A stretch of 64,000 nucleotides of DNA from Flaveria trinervia (lineage: Eukaryota; Streptophyta; Magnoliopsida; Asterales; Asteraceae). The DNA lies in the NCBI GenBank assembly GCA_025506515.1, contig CM046442.1:113344825-113408824 (forward strand), written 5' to 3'. The first letter of the stretch is position 1; the number at the start of each line of letters is the position of its first letter. The notes beneath the pieces were generated by a model, which was given only the letters and a program-made list of their open reading frames with translations, was not told the origin of the DNA and ran no database searches. Below, in pieces: positions 23,225 to 36,218 of this stretch. A program made the position numbers and the translations under genes.

Positions 23225-24414
23225 AGATCTATGTGCAATAAGTGTAATGAAGTAGTGATGGAGTTAACATTTTTGGATTTGTGAGATGTCCTGTGTTGCT
23301 TCTCTTTCAAGCATGTAACACGGTTATCTTTGCAGAAAACTTCCTTTTTAGGCAAACCATGTACCAAGTTATTTTTAGACAATTTATTCATTGTCTTAAA
23401 ATTTACATGACACATACATTTATGCCAAAGTGTTGACTTATCACTATTAGCTTTGGAAAGAAAGCATGATACTTCACCCATTGGGGAAGCATTGTTCATA
23501 TCCAGCTTGTACATATCCCCTTTTCTAGAAGATCTAAGAAGCACCAATTTCGGAGGAATTGTCATCCCAGGTTTGAGGATAATGCACTCATGTTCTGTGA
23601 AAAGCATTTGATGCTTTTGATCATAGAATTGACAAACACTTAAAAGATTATGTTCAAGCTGTTTGAAAAAATGGACTTTGTTAACCTTTAACTTTCATTG
23701 GATATACTCCCTCTGCCAGAAATATATCCTCCGGCCTCACCTCCAAACTAGACAGGACCTCTATCATAATGTTGAAATTGTTGAAGGAGAGATTTGTTCC
23801 CTGTCATGTGCCTGGAGCATCCGCTGTCCACAATCCAAATGTTGTTATTTTTGTCATATGGATGTCCCTGCACATAAGATGAGATGATTAGTTTTGATTG
23901 GAAACCCAAGTCTTATTGGTCTTCGGTTCTTCCAATGATAATGACATAATTGAACCAAAATTTAAGCATGGGGGTTCAATGGATGTCTTTGATGAAGAGG
24001 CTTGGGTTGCAGCATCTTTCTTGATCTTCCAGTCCATCATTTAGTTGATCATGGAAGATGTGCTTCTTGAAACATTTGCAGCATGGCATTCTTCCGAAGC
24101 TTCTTTCTTTTCGAAAGAAGCCTTCACCACCTTTTCTTCCGAAGCAGTCTTCTTCTGGGATGGTTTCAAAGGAACTTTCTTGTTCTTCAGAATTTTAATA
24201 GCTTTAGCTTCCGAAGCCATTTTCCCTTCGGAAGAAAAGTTTTCTTTCGAAAGCAACCTTGCTTCGGAAACCAGCTTTCCCTTTTTCATCACTTGAACCA
24301 TTTGATAAGGTCCAAATGAGAAACCTTCCTTGACTCATTCCTTTCTAAAATTATTTGCATAATGTGTGCTAGCAGGATTGTAGAAACAATCTTTAGCCAT
24401 GTGGTTTTGCAGAC
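23225..24414 (-). pseudogene. pol: Element B gag-pre-integrase finger, protease region and linker
   Basis: The frame 23607-23225 has the GAG-pre-integrase zinc finger (WHKCMCHVN, then C-x-C-K-related text altered to RVTCLKEKQH) and runs into the first integrase strand (LLHIDLF), where D1 cuts it. The frame 24301-24041 is a lysine-rich linker with the repeated residues SEA/SEE/SEG; its DNA is made of the B word TTCGGAAG. The protease lies between them in damaged form. Element C is inserted on the other side at 24415. Confidence 0.7.
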
Positions 24415-24419
24415 CACAC

Positions 24420-25170
24420 TGTTGATTCATATGTACCTAGTTTACGGTCTTAATCTAATATGTCTGTCATGTCCTTAATGTAAATGAAATATATGAGTTG
24501 AATGAAACGTATTATGTGGTTATTGATCTTAATGTTTAATGTTTTAGTGTATGATGTAGTGTTTATAATTTATTAACGCATATTGAACCAACTATATAGG
24601 TTTGTGGTTGGTTGAATAGATCATGGTCAAAAAATGATGAGAAACATATTCAAACTTAGTCATATGAAGTTCTCATGCGAATGGCCCATGCTAATAGACC
24701 ATACGCATGAACAACTTCATGCTAATGAACCAGTCGTACGATTGAACCAGGAGACTGGATCAGTCGCACAATTGTGACATGAGATTGACTCAGTCGCACG
24801 ACTGATCACTCAGTCATGCGAATGGATCAACCGCATGACTCAGTCGCACGACTGAACCATGCTAATGATTCAGTCGCACGAATGAGTAACCCTAACTTAT
24901 AAATACCACTTAATTCGTGGAAAAACGGAACACTTTGAATAATTCGACTCCTACACGTACCCTAGCCGTCAAGAACGTTCAAGAAATCTAGTCCAAGTTC
25001 ATAGATCATTCTTGATCGATTCCTATTCATTCTTAATGTTTAGATTAATCTTATATCGATCGGGTTAACGTTCTCACTGATTGGATCGCCAATCGAATAG
25101 GATTCCGCCTTATTTGATTTGGTATACACGTGAATCAGTTAGTACTCCGTCCATTACACTGTCCCTAACA
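24420..25170 (+). repeat. Element C 5' LTR
   Basis: It begins TGTTGATTC and ends CTAACA. At 24660-24890 it carries repeated words such as CAGTCGCACGACTGA and CATGCGAATGG; CAGTCG-CA-CGACTG is an inverted repeat. TATAAATA at 24898-24905 follows the word block directly, as in element A. Confidence 0.92.
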
Positions 25171-25664
25171 AGTGGTATCAGAGCAAAGGCTCTTGATTTA
25201 CGTGTGATTCAATTGATTTTGATATAAAAATTGTGTTTTTCACGCAAAAACGCAATCTTTTGTGTCAAATGTTGATTTGGACGTCTCCAGGTCGTAAAGT
25301 TAACGTTTTTCCGGTATACGGCAATTAGGGTTCTTGAGAAATTTGTGTTTTTGCGTCAAAATACCTTTAACTTTCAAATTCTCAAGATTCAGCAGCTTCA
25401 GTCGCACGATTGACTCAATCGCACGACTGAATTCATTCGCATCCCTCATACGCACGATCGGACTCATTCATACATCCATACATACGACTGAACTGTCTAT
25501 TCGCACTGTTCATCCGCACCTGTCCATTCGCATGATTGATTCATTTGTATTGGTTCATTCGCACGTTTGAGCCATTCGCATTGTTCAATCGCACGAGCTG
25601 TCCAATCGCACACCTTCATTCGCACAAGTAAAATAGTTTGTTCCAAAGTTTAAAGTTGATAGTA
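25171..25664 (+). promoter_or_regulatory. Element C primer binding site and word-rich leader
   Basis: TGGTATCAGAGC (25173-25184) is the Met-tRNA primer site. At 25395-25625 the leader again carries the C words (CAGTCGCACGATTGA, CAATCGCACGACTGA, CATTCGCAC). These would be part of the packaged RNA, so a role as RNA structure is possible. Confidence 0.75.
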
Positions 25665-28480
25665 ATGGAGGATCAATATTCAGCGTTCACCACAGGAAGG
25701 GACTCCAGGATTCAAAATCTGTTGCTTCTAGAAAATGAAGTGGGAAATCATAACAAGCCCCCTAAGCTTATAAGTTAGATCATTACCCATAATGAAAGCA
25801 AAGATTTGAGATTTACTTAAATGGAGTAGATCCTAATCTGTGGGAGTCGATAGAGACAGGATATAGTATGCCTGTAGGTGCAGATGGATCAAACTCACCT
25901 TAAGCGGTATGACTGACGGACAAAAGGTAAAGTACAATGCAGAGAAGAAAGTATATGTGTTGTTGACTCAGTCAATTCCTGAGGACATCTTCCATCAATT
26001 TTCTATGAACAAGCAAGCTAAGAAGCTGTGGGATGCATTGGAAAAGAGGTATGAGGGAAATGCATCATTAAAAGCTCTGAAGGCTAAAGCGTTGAAGAAG
26101 GAGTTTGACAACTTCTTGTCAATGGGAAATGAGAGCTTGGACGATGTCATTGATCGATTCTACCACCTAATGAGTGAGTTGCACACTCATTAAGTCACTA
26201 CGTCTATGGAAGACAAAGTTTCAAACTTTGCAGATGGGTTGCCCGAGAAGTGGAGTTCGTTTGTTTCCAACCTCAGACAGAATGATATGCTAGCGAAGTT
26301 AGGCATCAACGACTTCATTCTGAAACTGCTGGAGGAAGAGTTGAGGATGAAGTACAAGGCCCAAAAGTCTTCATATGATCAGAATCCAGCACTGTACATC
26401 TCAACTCCACAAGCCAAAACGGCTGGAGCACCACTTCAAATGGCGTTTGTGTCGAGTTCAGCTGGTCCATCACAAGCTACTACTTCAGGATTTGACACAT
26501 TAGGGTCCTTTGGTACCCAATACATAGCACCTGAAGCAAATGCTACAAAACTGAAGACCGAGAATCTCAGGAATATGACAGTAGAGGTAGCAAAGGAGCA
26601 CATGGATCTCTTAGCAACTGTTGTCCACTCCTATGACGGGCTAGTTGTTGGGAAAATTGGGAACTGCCATCTGGCAGACGAGGACTACGAACAGGTAGAC
26701 GAGACAGAGTTAGAAAGAATGGACATCATGTGGGCCTTAGCAAGTGCTGTTCGGAGAGCAAAGAAGTTTTCAAGAAGACCGGACAAGATCTGATTGCCAC
26801 TAAGGACACAACTTTTGGTTTTGACAAGACAAAAGTTACCTGCTTCAACTGTGGGGAAAATAGGCACTTCAAACGTGAATGTGTGAAGCCCAAGAAGACG
26901 GGAAATGGAATCCATTCTCATCTTTCACTCATCAGGATAAGCCCACAAGCAGTCCTACTTCGTCGAGCAAGGATCCTAAAGCCTTAACAGCTCATGATGA
27001 CGAAGCAGAAGATTGGAGCTTTCGGTTTGTGTCTCCGGGAGAATCCAACATCGCTAGTGTTGAGGATCTAGATGACGACTCAGCAAGCGAAGGTGATATT
27101 GCAGTGGAACTCGCGATGTCAAATATTGATGAAACTGCAACTGTAGTTGATCACCTGCTGAAGAAGGGACAAATCCAACAAGTCCAGAATCACAAAACCA
27201 GAGAAGTCAGATACTGCTTTAATGGCTGATTCAACCTCACCCTCTCAGGTAAGTACCATTACTCAACTTTCCATAATCATGCTTGTTCGGATTGTAATAA
27301 ATTTAGGGAAAGCATTGATATGAAATTTTCTAGGTTATTAGACCATAATGATAAATTAGTAAAGGACTTACAACTGTGCACTGAAGCCAATAGAGTCTTA
27401 AAACAAAATGAGCACAGCTATAAGAAAAGATAGAACTCTTGAATAAACAACTTGGGGAAACTGAAGTTGTAGCCTTTAACCAAGCTAATGACATTAAGTT
27501 CTATCTAAACTCCCTAGAAGACACTAAGAAACAAAAGGCAGTTTTGGAAGTAGAAGTAAATTCATTAAAACAAAAACTGCATAGTTGGACAAGTTCTTCT
27601 CATATTGTCCAACACTTAGTGAGAGAGCGCAACAATAGGGAGATTTTGGGATATAAAGTGGTACCACCACCACATGCGACCTTGATGAATGCCAAAAGTA
27701 AACCAATAAATAATAACCCAATCAAGGATCATGTGGTGTCCACTCCTCTTGTAAGTGATCCAGATTCCACATGTAAACTAAATGAATATGTCACTAACAA
27801 AAGGATGCCACTTCAAAATCAAAAGGTAAAATGGCTTGTGTTAATCTGGACGAACAATTTGAAAAGGTTAAAATAAAGTCTGGTTCAACAAAATCTATTT
27901 CTAAACCAAGAAATACCAAACAAATTAACCTATCACGTGCTGCATGTCTAAGTCCAAATACATAAAAGGGAAAAGATGTAAACAATGTCCAAACAATTAA
28001 TTTTGTTAAACAAGATAAAGCATCTAAACAAGAAGTGTTAAAACCCAAATAGAACAAAGTCACTCGTGTGTCACATACTTCTCCACGGAAATAGTTAAAT
28101 CGTCAAGTTGAAAGCAGATCATGCTACAACTGTGGAAAGTATGGGCACATAACGTCTTATTGTCCTTATTATCAGACACCAAAGAAAAAGATTGAACTTT
28201 ATGACACTAAAGCAAGCTCTTCCAAAAGAAGCTCCATGACTCCACCAAAAAGAGTCAGTGAACCTAAAGTTCAACCTATGAGCCAGTCGTCTGTTTATCA
28301 CAAACAAGCCTTACACAAAGTTGGCTTATGGAAAGAAAAGTATGTGTCTAGTAATGAGAACAAGAACACAACTGATCTCCCTCACCCTCTAATGGACAAT
28401 GGGTAGAATTTATGATGTGTGATGCCTCTCGGACACCCAAGCTGGTTAAGGCTTGGGTCCCTCACCTTAACTAATGTTTT
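25665..28480 (+). pseudogene. gag: Element C gag with two zinc knuckles, broken frames
   Basis: It starts at ATG 25665 (MEDQYSAF). A stop follows after about 37 codons. The UBN2-type capsid continues in 25909-26193 and 26206-26793 (KKLWDALEKRYEG). The first zinc knuckle, CFNCGENRHFKREC, is coded at about 26841-26882. A coiled-coil region lies at 27439-27600. A second knuckle, CYNCGKYGHITSYC, is coded at about 28117-28158. At least five frame changes occur. Confidence 0.82.
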
Positions 28481-28483
28481 TAA

Positions 28484-28800
28484 TTGAATGTGCAGGGTGT
28501 TCGCTATAGTGCTGAAACAAACACTTGGATTGTAGATAGCGGAGCATCAAGGCACATGACTAGAAATTGGGCACTCCTATCAAACATCAAACAAATCAAA
28601 GGAGGTCATGTTTCTTTTGCTGGAAACAAAGAAGGGTACATCACAGCTCAAGGGGAAGTAGGGAACCAGAAAGTTAAGTTTGACAAGGTAAACTATGTTC
28701 AACAACTTTAGAATAATCTGCTTTCTATTTCCCAAATATGTGACAAGGGATTTAAGGTAGTTTTGACAATAAGAAGTGCTATGTCCTAAAAAAGGACTAT
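28484..28800 (+). pseudogene. pol: Element C protease
   Basis: The frame 28484-28711 has the aspartic protease motif DSGAS (about 28534-28548) followed by HMT, and ends at a stop after KVNYVQQL. The remaining fold continues in shifted frames to about 28800. The enzyme would cut the Gag-Pol polyprotein inside the particle. Confidence 0.78.
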
Positions 28801-29640
28801 GTGATTCCGGAGGAACAAGTATTAATGTCAGCGTCAAGATATAATGACCTTTACGTCTTGGATCTATCGAAGGCCTCCACAATGGATCATCAAGTTCAGT
28901 GCTTCTTGTCAAAAGCTACTGAGAAGGATTCTATCTCCTGGCATAGGATAATGGGGCACATCAATCCACGGAAGATGAACCACTTGATCCAGAATGATCT
29001 AGTGCGAGGAGTCAATGTCAAGAACTTCCAACTCCCGGATTTTTGTGTCGCCTGCAAGAAAGGCAAACAGACAAAGAAGTCTCATAAGGCAAAGAAAGTT
29101 AATTCTATAGAACTGCCTCTTGAGCTTCTTCACATGGATCTGTTTGGTCCAGTCAGTACAAGAAGCATCGCAGGTGACTTGTACTGCTATGTAGTTACAA
29201 ATGACTACTCAAGATTCTCTTGGGTGATGTTTCTGAAATCAAAATCAGAAACATTTGAGTCATTCAAAGAATTGGTAACTACACTGGAGTCTCTCTACAA
29301 GCTGAAGGTAAGACAAGTATGCTCAGACAACGGAACCAAGTTCAAGAACCAATGGATGGAGGCTTTCTGCAAAGAAAAGGGAATTATGCACCAGTTCACT
29401 TCCACCTACACTCCTCAGATGAATGGGGTTGCTGAGAGAAAGAATCGCAGCTTAATAGAGACATCACGCACAATGCTAGCAGATTCGAAACTACCTATCC
29501 AATTTTGGAATGAGGCAGTGGCCAATGCGTGTTACACGTTAAATTGAGTTCTGGTGGTAAAACACCATGGCAAGACGTGTTACGAGTTACTTCAATGACG
29601 TAAACCAAATCTGGAGTATCTCGAACTGCTTGGAGCACCA
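28801..29640 (+). pseudogene. pol: Element C integrase
   Basis: It opens with the GAG-pre-integrase zinc finger (WHRIMGHIN, CVACKKGKQ). The DDE core follows: LLHMDLFGP and TNDYSRF, CSDNGTKF, NGVAERKNR. The open frame 28801-29547 keeps all three catalytic residues. A stop after CYTLN (29547) and a shift break the C-terminal part, which resumes at about 29647 (GIFLGY). Confidence 0.85.
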
Positions 29641-31899
29641 TGCACGTTGCTGAAGAAAACTCAGGAAGGAAAGTTTAACGAGAAGGCTGAAGATGGCATC
29701 TTTCTAGGATACAACATACCGAATAAGAGAGTTTACAACAACTCAACGGGTCAAGTAGAGGTGTGGTGTAACGTCGATGTTCAGAGATACACCACCCCTC
29801 CTGTTGGAAAAGGGCCCGCCTTCTTTTTCGACTATGATGGATTCTTCAAGTCCTTCAACATCCCTCTCTCCACTTCTAATGATGAGTTAGCAGCCAAAAT
29901 GATGTATGATGTCTTAAACACACCATCACAGGACTCTACATCATCTGGCTCACAAGGTGAATCACCTACCCACTCTGGGGGAGAACTCGAGATAAGTGAC
30001 TCTTCCTCTGATGATGAAGCCATAGAGAATGATCAAGACACTCAGGAGCAACAGGTTCCTATTACTGCAAGTCCACAAGCATCTGACATTGATGCCTCTG
30101 AGTCTTCAGAACCTCACACTCCTACTGCCTCAAATACAGAACCAAACGTTCATAATCTCGATTCTGAGGTAGTTGTTCCCACCACTCCTGGATCACGCCT
30201 AAATGTCTATCATCCTTTGGACAATGTCATTAGGGATGTCAGATCAGGAGTTCAGACAAGAAATCAGTTGTATTCAGCTAATTATGCCTCGGTAATGGAG
30301 AAAGGGTATCTTCACGACTGTGCTTATCGCTGTTTTGTGTCTTAGTTCGAGCCAAAATACGTCAGTGAAGCCCTAAATGATGAGGCATGGGTGAGTGCCA
30401 TGCAAGAAGAATTTCTTCAGTTCAAGAAGTTAGGTGTATGGACACTGGTAGATAGACCTAAAGGTGCTAAAGTCATTGGCACCAAGTAGGTCTTGAAATG
30501 TAAGAAAGATGACCAAGGTGTCATCATCAGGAACAAGGCTCGACTTGTAGTTCAAGGATTTCGACAAGTCGAGGGAATTGATTACAATGAAGTATTTGCA
30601 CCTGTGGCGAGAATGAAAGCCATCCGTATCTTCCTAGCCTATGCCTCTTACATGAAGATTAAAGTCTATCAATTGGATGTAAAGAGTGTATTTCTTCATG
30701 GTGAAATCCAGGAAACAGTGTATGTCAGTCAACCTAAAGGATTTGAGGATCCTATCATCGGGACAGAGTTTACAAACTGGATAAGGCTCTCTATGGGCTT
30801 CACCAAGCCCCGAGAGCATGGTATGAAAAACTCTCAACTCACCTTGTGAAACACGGATTTCGCAGAGGTGTAATTGACTGTACACTATTCATCAAAGAAA
30901 AGGATGGTGATTTGCTGCTGGTTCAGATTTATGTTGATGACATAATCTTTGGTTCCAAGAATGATGAATTATGTAAAGAATTTGAAGCAGTAATGAAGAC
31001 AGAATTTGAAATGAGTGCCATGGGAGAGATGAAGTTCTTTTTCGGGTTACAGGTGGATCAAACACCAAAGGGGATATTTCTACATCAGACCAAGTATGTA
31101 GGGGATATTCTCAGTCGATTTGAGATGGAGAATGCTTCCGCAGCTGGGACTCCACTTGCTACAAATCATGATGTAGCACCCGACGAGAATGGTGATCTGG
31201 TTGATGCCACCATGTACCAAGGAATGATTGGATCCCTCATGTACCTCACTGCCTCAAGACCTGATATTATGTATGCAACATATCTTTGTTCAAGATATCA
31301 GGCAAAACCAAAAGTTAACCATCTTATTGGGGTCAAAAGGATATTTCGTTATCTAAAGGGTACACCAACACTTGGGTTGTGGTATCCTCATGACGATGAC
31401 TTCGAGCTTACCACGTACAGTGACTCGGATTATGGCGGCTGCAAGATGAACTACAAATCCACCTTAGCAGGTTGTCAATTCTTAGGAGAAGATTAGTCAC
31501 GTGGCAGTGTAAGAAGCAGACATCAGTTGCGTTGTCAACTTGTGAAGCTGAATATGTTGTTGTGGCAAGCTGCTGTTCTCAAATCATCTGGATTCAATAG
31601 CAGATACGGACTACGGTTTGAAATTTTCTAACACTCCTATATTTGTTGATAATTCTACTGCAATAGCCGTTACTAAAAATCCTGTCCAACATCCTAAGAC
31701 CAAACACATCGGCATTAAATATCACTTTATACGTGATTGTTTTGAAAAGAATCTAATCAATGTTGTTAAAATAAATACGGATTTTCAACGCGCTGACCTC
31801 TATACAAAAGCCTTTGATAAACCACGTTTTCTATATTTGTTAGAGGTCAATGGCGTTAAAACAAAATGTAATGTAATTCCGAACGATGAACAGGTCTAG
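29641..31899 (+). pseudogene. pol: Element C RT and RNase H
   Basis: An acidic S/T/P-rich linker (29840-30200) precedes RT. An in-frame TAG near 30487 interrupts the start of RT. The frames 30493-30849 and 30846-31496 carry LDVKSVFLHG, YVDDIIFGS (catalytic, about 30931) and SDSDYGGC of RNase H. A TAG near 31495 and a further shift separate the CEAEY motif and the end (31618-31899, with DLYTKAFD). The catalytic acids remain. Confidence 0.85.
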
Positions 31900-33770
31900 T
31901 CCGATGCGTCAAGTCCATTTTCTTTTATTTTCTTTTATTCTAGTTTATTTATTTAATTTATTTTATTGATTTCAATTCTTCACTTATTAAAATCCTAAAA
32001 ACACAAATCGTTGATGGTTTTAGAATTTTAGGGGGAGAATAGTTTAAGTTAGTATTAGAAGAAACGAGGGAGGAGGACAGGCAAGCTGATAGAAATGAGA
32101 TCATATATGAGATATCGATTCAACGACTATGGAAAATGATAGTACACAGGAACAAATCATTTGAGACTTTAAATTAGATGTGAAATTCAAAGTATAAGTT
32201 TGAGAAGTCTAAGCAAAAATAAAAGGAAAAATGATAGTAAAACTAGCTACTACTAAGGTAACATGGAGAAAGTAGACCTAGAGGTTGCAAGACCATTAGA
32301 TGATGTGTCGGTAGATTCAACACAATAGATAAGTAGACCTCGTTGGTGATCTCAAGATCAAACTAAGTTGCTTAACAAGTTGTGGGTTATCATTTTATCC
32401 CTGGTTAACACAATCAACAGAGTTCTAGTAAGGGGTGACGAACAAAATAAACGCCACAAATGTGTGCGGATGACCAAAATATGAGAAAATCACATGATGA
32501 AAAAATGCAAAAAGTAATCAAACTGATAACCTATGTTGTTGGTGCGATTTGTACAACAAAATAAATTGCTCAAACAAGAAGATAGGTTATGTGCCTCTAT
32601 GCTGTGCGGTGGCACTGACCTGAGGATAAGCATAACCTTTATATTCTAGAATTTATTGTTGTTTGCCGCCTCTCTGTTGTGCGGTGGCACTGACTTGAGG
32701 CTTGGCTTCTCTTTGAAAGCTCTAAGATAGTGTCTTCTTGTCAAAAATACCCGTAGACCGCTCAAAAATCTCCTGAGGAATTTTGATTACCATATAAGCG
32801 TGGGATCCACAAATGCTTGTTGAAATAATTAAACCTTAAACATCACAAATTTGTGTCAAAAGTCTGTGTATGGATTTAAGAGGACAAGTATACTAACAAT
32901 CATCATGGTTGCAATTCTTGAAAGTCCAAATCAATGTGTGCGTCTAATAGTACTAGTATGATTTCCTTAATTTGCTAATGACTCTCGACGGAAACAAGAA
33001 TCTAGCATCAAATGATTTGGTAACACGTCCTGAATGATTTGATTACCTGTATGATTTCATCATGAATCATTCCACTTATGGTCAAAATAACTTGAAGCTG
33101 CCTGTTCAAGAAATAAATCTTTTAGATGTCTATCTTAGGATTTCCACCTCACACAAAATAACAAAAACATCTTTAGTTTTGTCTCTTAATGTTAGTTCTT
33201 TTGTTATGTTTTAACATTTAGTCAATTTAGAGTTATAAGTTGGACTATGTCGTGGAATTCAATATGGGATTAAATTACTTAAAAGGGTCACCTCTGAGGT
33301 GACCAAGAGTGCGTTCAAATGTTAAATGGGTCACATCTAAGGTGACAAAATGGTTTTTGGTTAAAAGGATCACGACTGAGGTGATCAAAAGTTTTCAAAG
33401 TTAAAATGTTCATGTCTGAGATGATCGACTGCTCAAAATGTTCAATCAACAATTAAATGAGGTTAAATGTCAAATGGTCATAAATTCAAAACCATAAGTA
33501 TGATCCATTCGCATGACTGGACCATGAGTATGGACTAGTCATACGATTGGACCATACTTATGAACTAGAGAACTGAATGGAGCATGAGTATGAACCATTC
33601 ACACGATTGGCAACTAGATAGCCGAATGGAGCATGAGTATGAACCATTCACACGAATGGCTTACAAGATTGAGCCAATCGCCCGAATGGAATTGTCCAAA
33701 CGAGTAAGTCGCCCGACTGAAACCCAGTCGGCCGACTGAAAGTGATCGACTGAACCAATCGCACGACTAA
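31900..33770 (+). promoter_or_regulatory. Element C spacer, left part: hairpin arrays
   Basis: There are no genes. A block with CTGTGCGGTGGCACTGAC (about 32599) is repeated as TTGTGCGGTGGCACTGAC (about 32676). At 33286-33430 four degenerate copies of GGTCACCTCtGAGGTGACC follow at about 50-base spacing; the first is a perfect 9-base hairpin. At 33495-33770 the C words (CATTCGCATGACTGG, CAGTCGGCCGACTGA, CAATCGCACGACTAA) recur about every 20-25 bases until solo LTR F interrupts them. Confidence 0.7.
32026..32037 (+). other. Internal polypurine-like tract after element C pol
   Basis: AGGGGGAGAAT lies 120 bases after the RNase H stop, where the 3' polypurine tract of an ordinary Copia element would be. 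The real tract of element C is at 42599-42609. This may be a relic of an older 3' end or a second plus-strand primer. Confidence 0.45.
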
Positions 33771-36213
33771 TGTCACACCCCGACCTTGACGGCGGAAACA
33801 TCGAGGAGTGAGAGTTAAGATCGTTCACAGCCACATAACGCTATTAATAATCCCAAATATATATATCAATCACAATTTCCAATGGTACCATTACAATCAT
33901 AAGTCTCAAAGAAATTAAAATAAACATAACAAGTTATTTATTTCATTTATTTATCTAGGTCCATTCCTAGATGTGTAAGCTTCAAAGAGTAGAAATCAAG
34001 CTTGAGTATTTCCTGAAACATGTTAAAATAAAGGGTCAACAATAATGTTGGTGAGATTTACATAGTTTGCAATACATAAGTATATAAAAGATGGCAATTC
34101 ATGTTGTAAGTTAGAGAACAAAGTAAACTAGGGAGGTAAGACAGAATACACAATCAAACCTTGATAGAGTTTTACAAGTCTCAAACGTTTACAAGCATAT
34201 ACGATTAGCTAAGTGTACTTGGATCAACCAAGCAGGCTTGTCAGCCCATAGATCTATGACGTCGCCAGGCTAGCAATAGTTAATGATTATACATATAATC
34301 GACATTACATGGTAGTTACACAGGTCATCTAATCACAACATGTAAGTAATTGCCATTAGTTTACAAGTGCAAAAGTTATAAGTAATATATTTCACCCCAA
34401 AGTGTGAAATAAACTAAAAAGGGGTATGAAAATACTCACATGCTCAATAAATATATAATGACGATTAATAAGATTAATATTATGCGTCGTTCCAACGTAA
34501 GCCCTCACGAGGTACCTAAACGTTTAAGGATATTTACAAGATTTAGGTAAACGGTGCCTTTAATGATTTAGTGAGTAATAGGAATTCAAGGAGAATTTGG
34601 GGTTTTGATAGTCCTTAATAATAAAACACTTTATTTTAAATTTTAAAGGAGAAAATGGTACTAAATAGTATATTATAAAATAAGCTTACAATAACCAACA
34701 AATCTTAATTATATAAAGTGCAATATCTTTTTGTATTTATTTGTAAAATTTATAGTATTATGTAATAATATTTAAGCTAATAAACTTGTGGTGATATGCA
34801 TCCTTATTAAAATCTATATATATATATTTTTTAAAATATACTAATTATAACCTTTATAAAAATTATCAACTTATTTAAAGAAATAATTTTACAGAATTTA
34901 ATTAAATAACCCAATATATAATAACAGTTCAAAACTTCTTTTTATAATTTCTAGAAATTTTTCTACATATTTTTCATAAGCCAAAAACATTTTTTTAAAT
35001 ATGTGAGGTGGCCCGGGTTCGAACCCAGGACCTCTTAAGAAGATTGCATGCGCTTTACAAGTGAGCTAAAGGGCCGAGGCCGTGTTAGAAGACGGATTTT
35101 AAAGTTTAAGAACTTAGTTACAAAGAAATCCCCAAATTCCCTATGAACCCTAGTTTGATCCACACCAAAATTGAGGATCAAATCGATAATGTTTACGGGA
35201 ATAAACATGGGGCTTTTGTTCCCCAATTGAAAACAAGTATGTTACAATGTTTAATTACCCGGTTGAAGATAGTTTCGATGATGAACAGGTACAAGAACAA
35301 TCGCGACGGGTACCAAATTCGATTGGCGAGTAAACAGGAAGATATTCAAATTAACTTTGTGAGTAGCATCTGTAGATGATCTTAATGCAAAGCCCTTTGT
35401 AAATTGTGGTTTAAAATAACTGAAAAGTGAGTACTGATCAGGAGTGCAAGTTGCAGCTTAGAAGGATTCGAACGTGTATTTTAGTGTGTTTCAGATGCAA
35501 ATGGAACTAGTATACGATTAGGAATGAATAATCGATCGTTTGGGTTCATTTAATCTAATTATTATTAAACTTTAATGGTCCAACGATTCGATGAGTTAAA
35601 GGTTTCAGTTTTTCCTTCGATTAAACTCATAACCGCTGATTTAAGATAGTTATTTGATGCATTCAAGTTCGAAGTAGACAAAGGAACGATTTGAAACGGT
35701 TTTGGGTTGGAATTCGAAGTGAAAAAGATGATTCAAAGCCGCCGGAGCTCAGCCGAAGAGTGGCCGGAGCTCTCGCCGGATTTTTGAGATTAAATGTGGG
35801 CGGGGGGTTGGGTTGTAACTTTTAAAGTTACCCATTTGGCCCTTGTAGTTTAATTTGTTATTATTTTATGTCCAAACCTTTATATTAAAGTTTATAAATT
35901 AACAATAAACCCCCTTAAACTTTATTTCCTTTTAAGTTTCAACCATTCTAAGTTTACTAAACTTAATTAATTATTATTATTGTTTATTATTACTATAGTT
36001 TTATTGTTATTATTTCATTTATTATAATCATTATATTAATTATTGTTTATTATAAGTATTGTTATTATATAATAATTATAATCTTTCAAGTTAAAGGATT
36101 AAAAGACCAATTAAAGCATAAGTAACCCATAAGTTTTATGAATGACACAACTAATCCATACAAGAATTTAACAAAACTAACTTTAAATTAACCCAAAATT
36201 ACAAGATGTTACA
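33771..36213 (-). mobile_element. Solo LTR F (2.4 kb)
   Basis: It is flanked by the perfect duplication ACTAA (33766-33770, 36214-36218). On the minus strand it starts TGTAACATC and ends GGGGTGTGACA. It has no internal region, so it is a solo LTR. It contains a tRNA-like block (35003-35076), an AT-rich half (34600-35000) and a coding-like GC-richer part near 35700-35800 with no convincing gene. A relative lies at 561-1931 in the opposite orientation. The size and ends fit a long-LTR Ty3/Gypsy family, but no protein proves this. Confidence 0.88.
35003..35076 (-). repeat. tRNA-like block inside solo LTR F
   Basis: On the minus strand it has GGCCCTTTAGCTCACTTGT (A-box-like), an anticodon-arm-sized middle and GGTTCGAACCC (B box, 35015-35025), with the ends GGCC and GGCC able to pair. 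It looks more tRNA-like than the copy at 561-634. I do not call a working tRNA gene because the D and anticodon arms are poor. Confidence 0.5.
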
Positions 36214-36218
36214 ACTAA

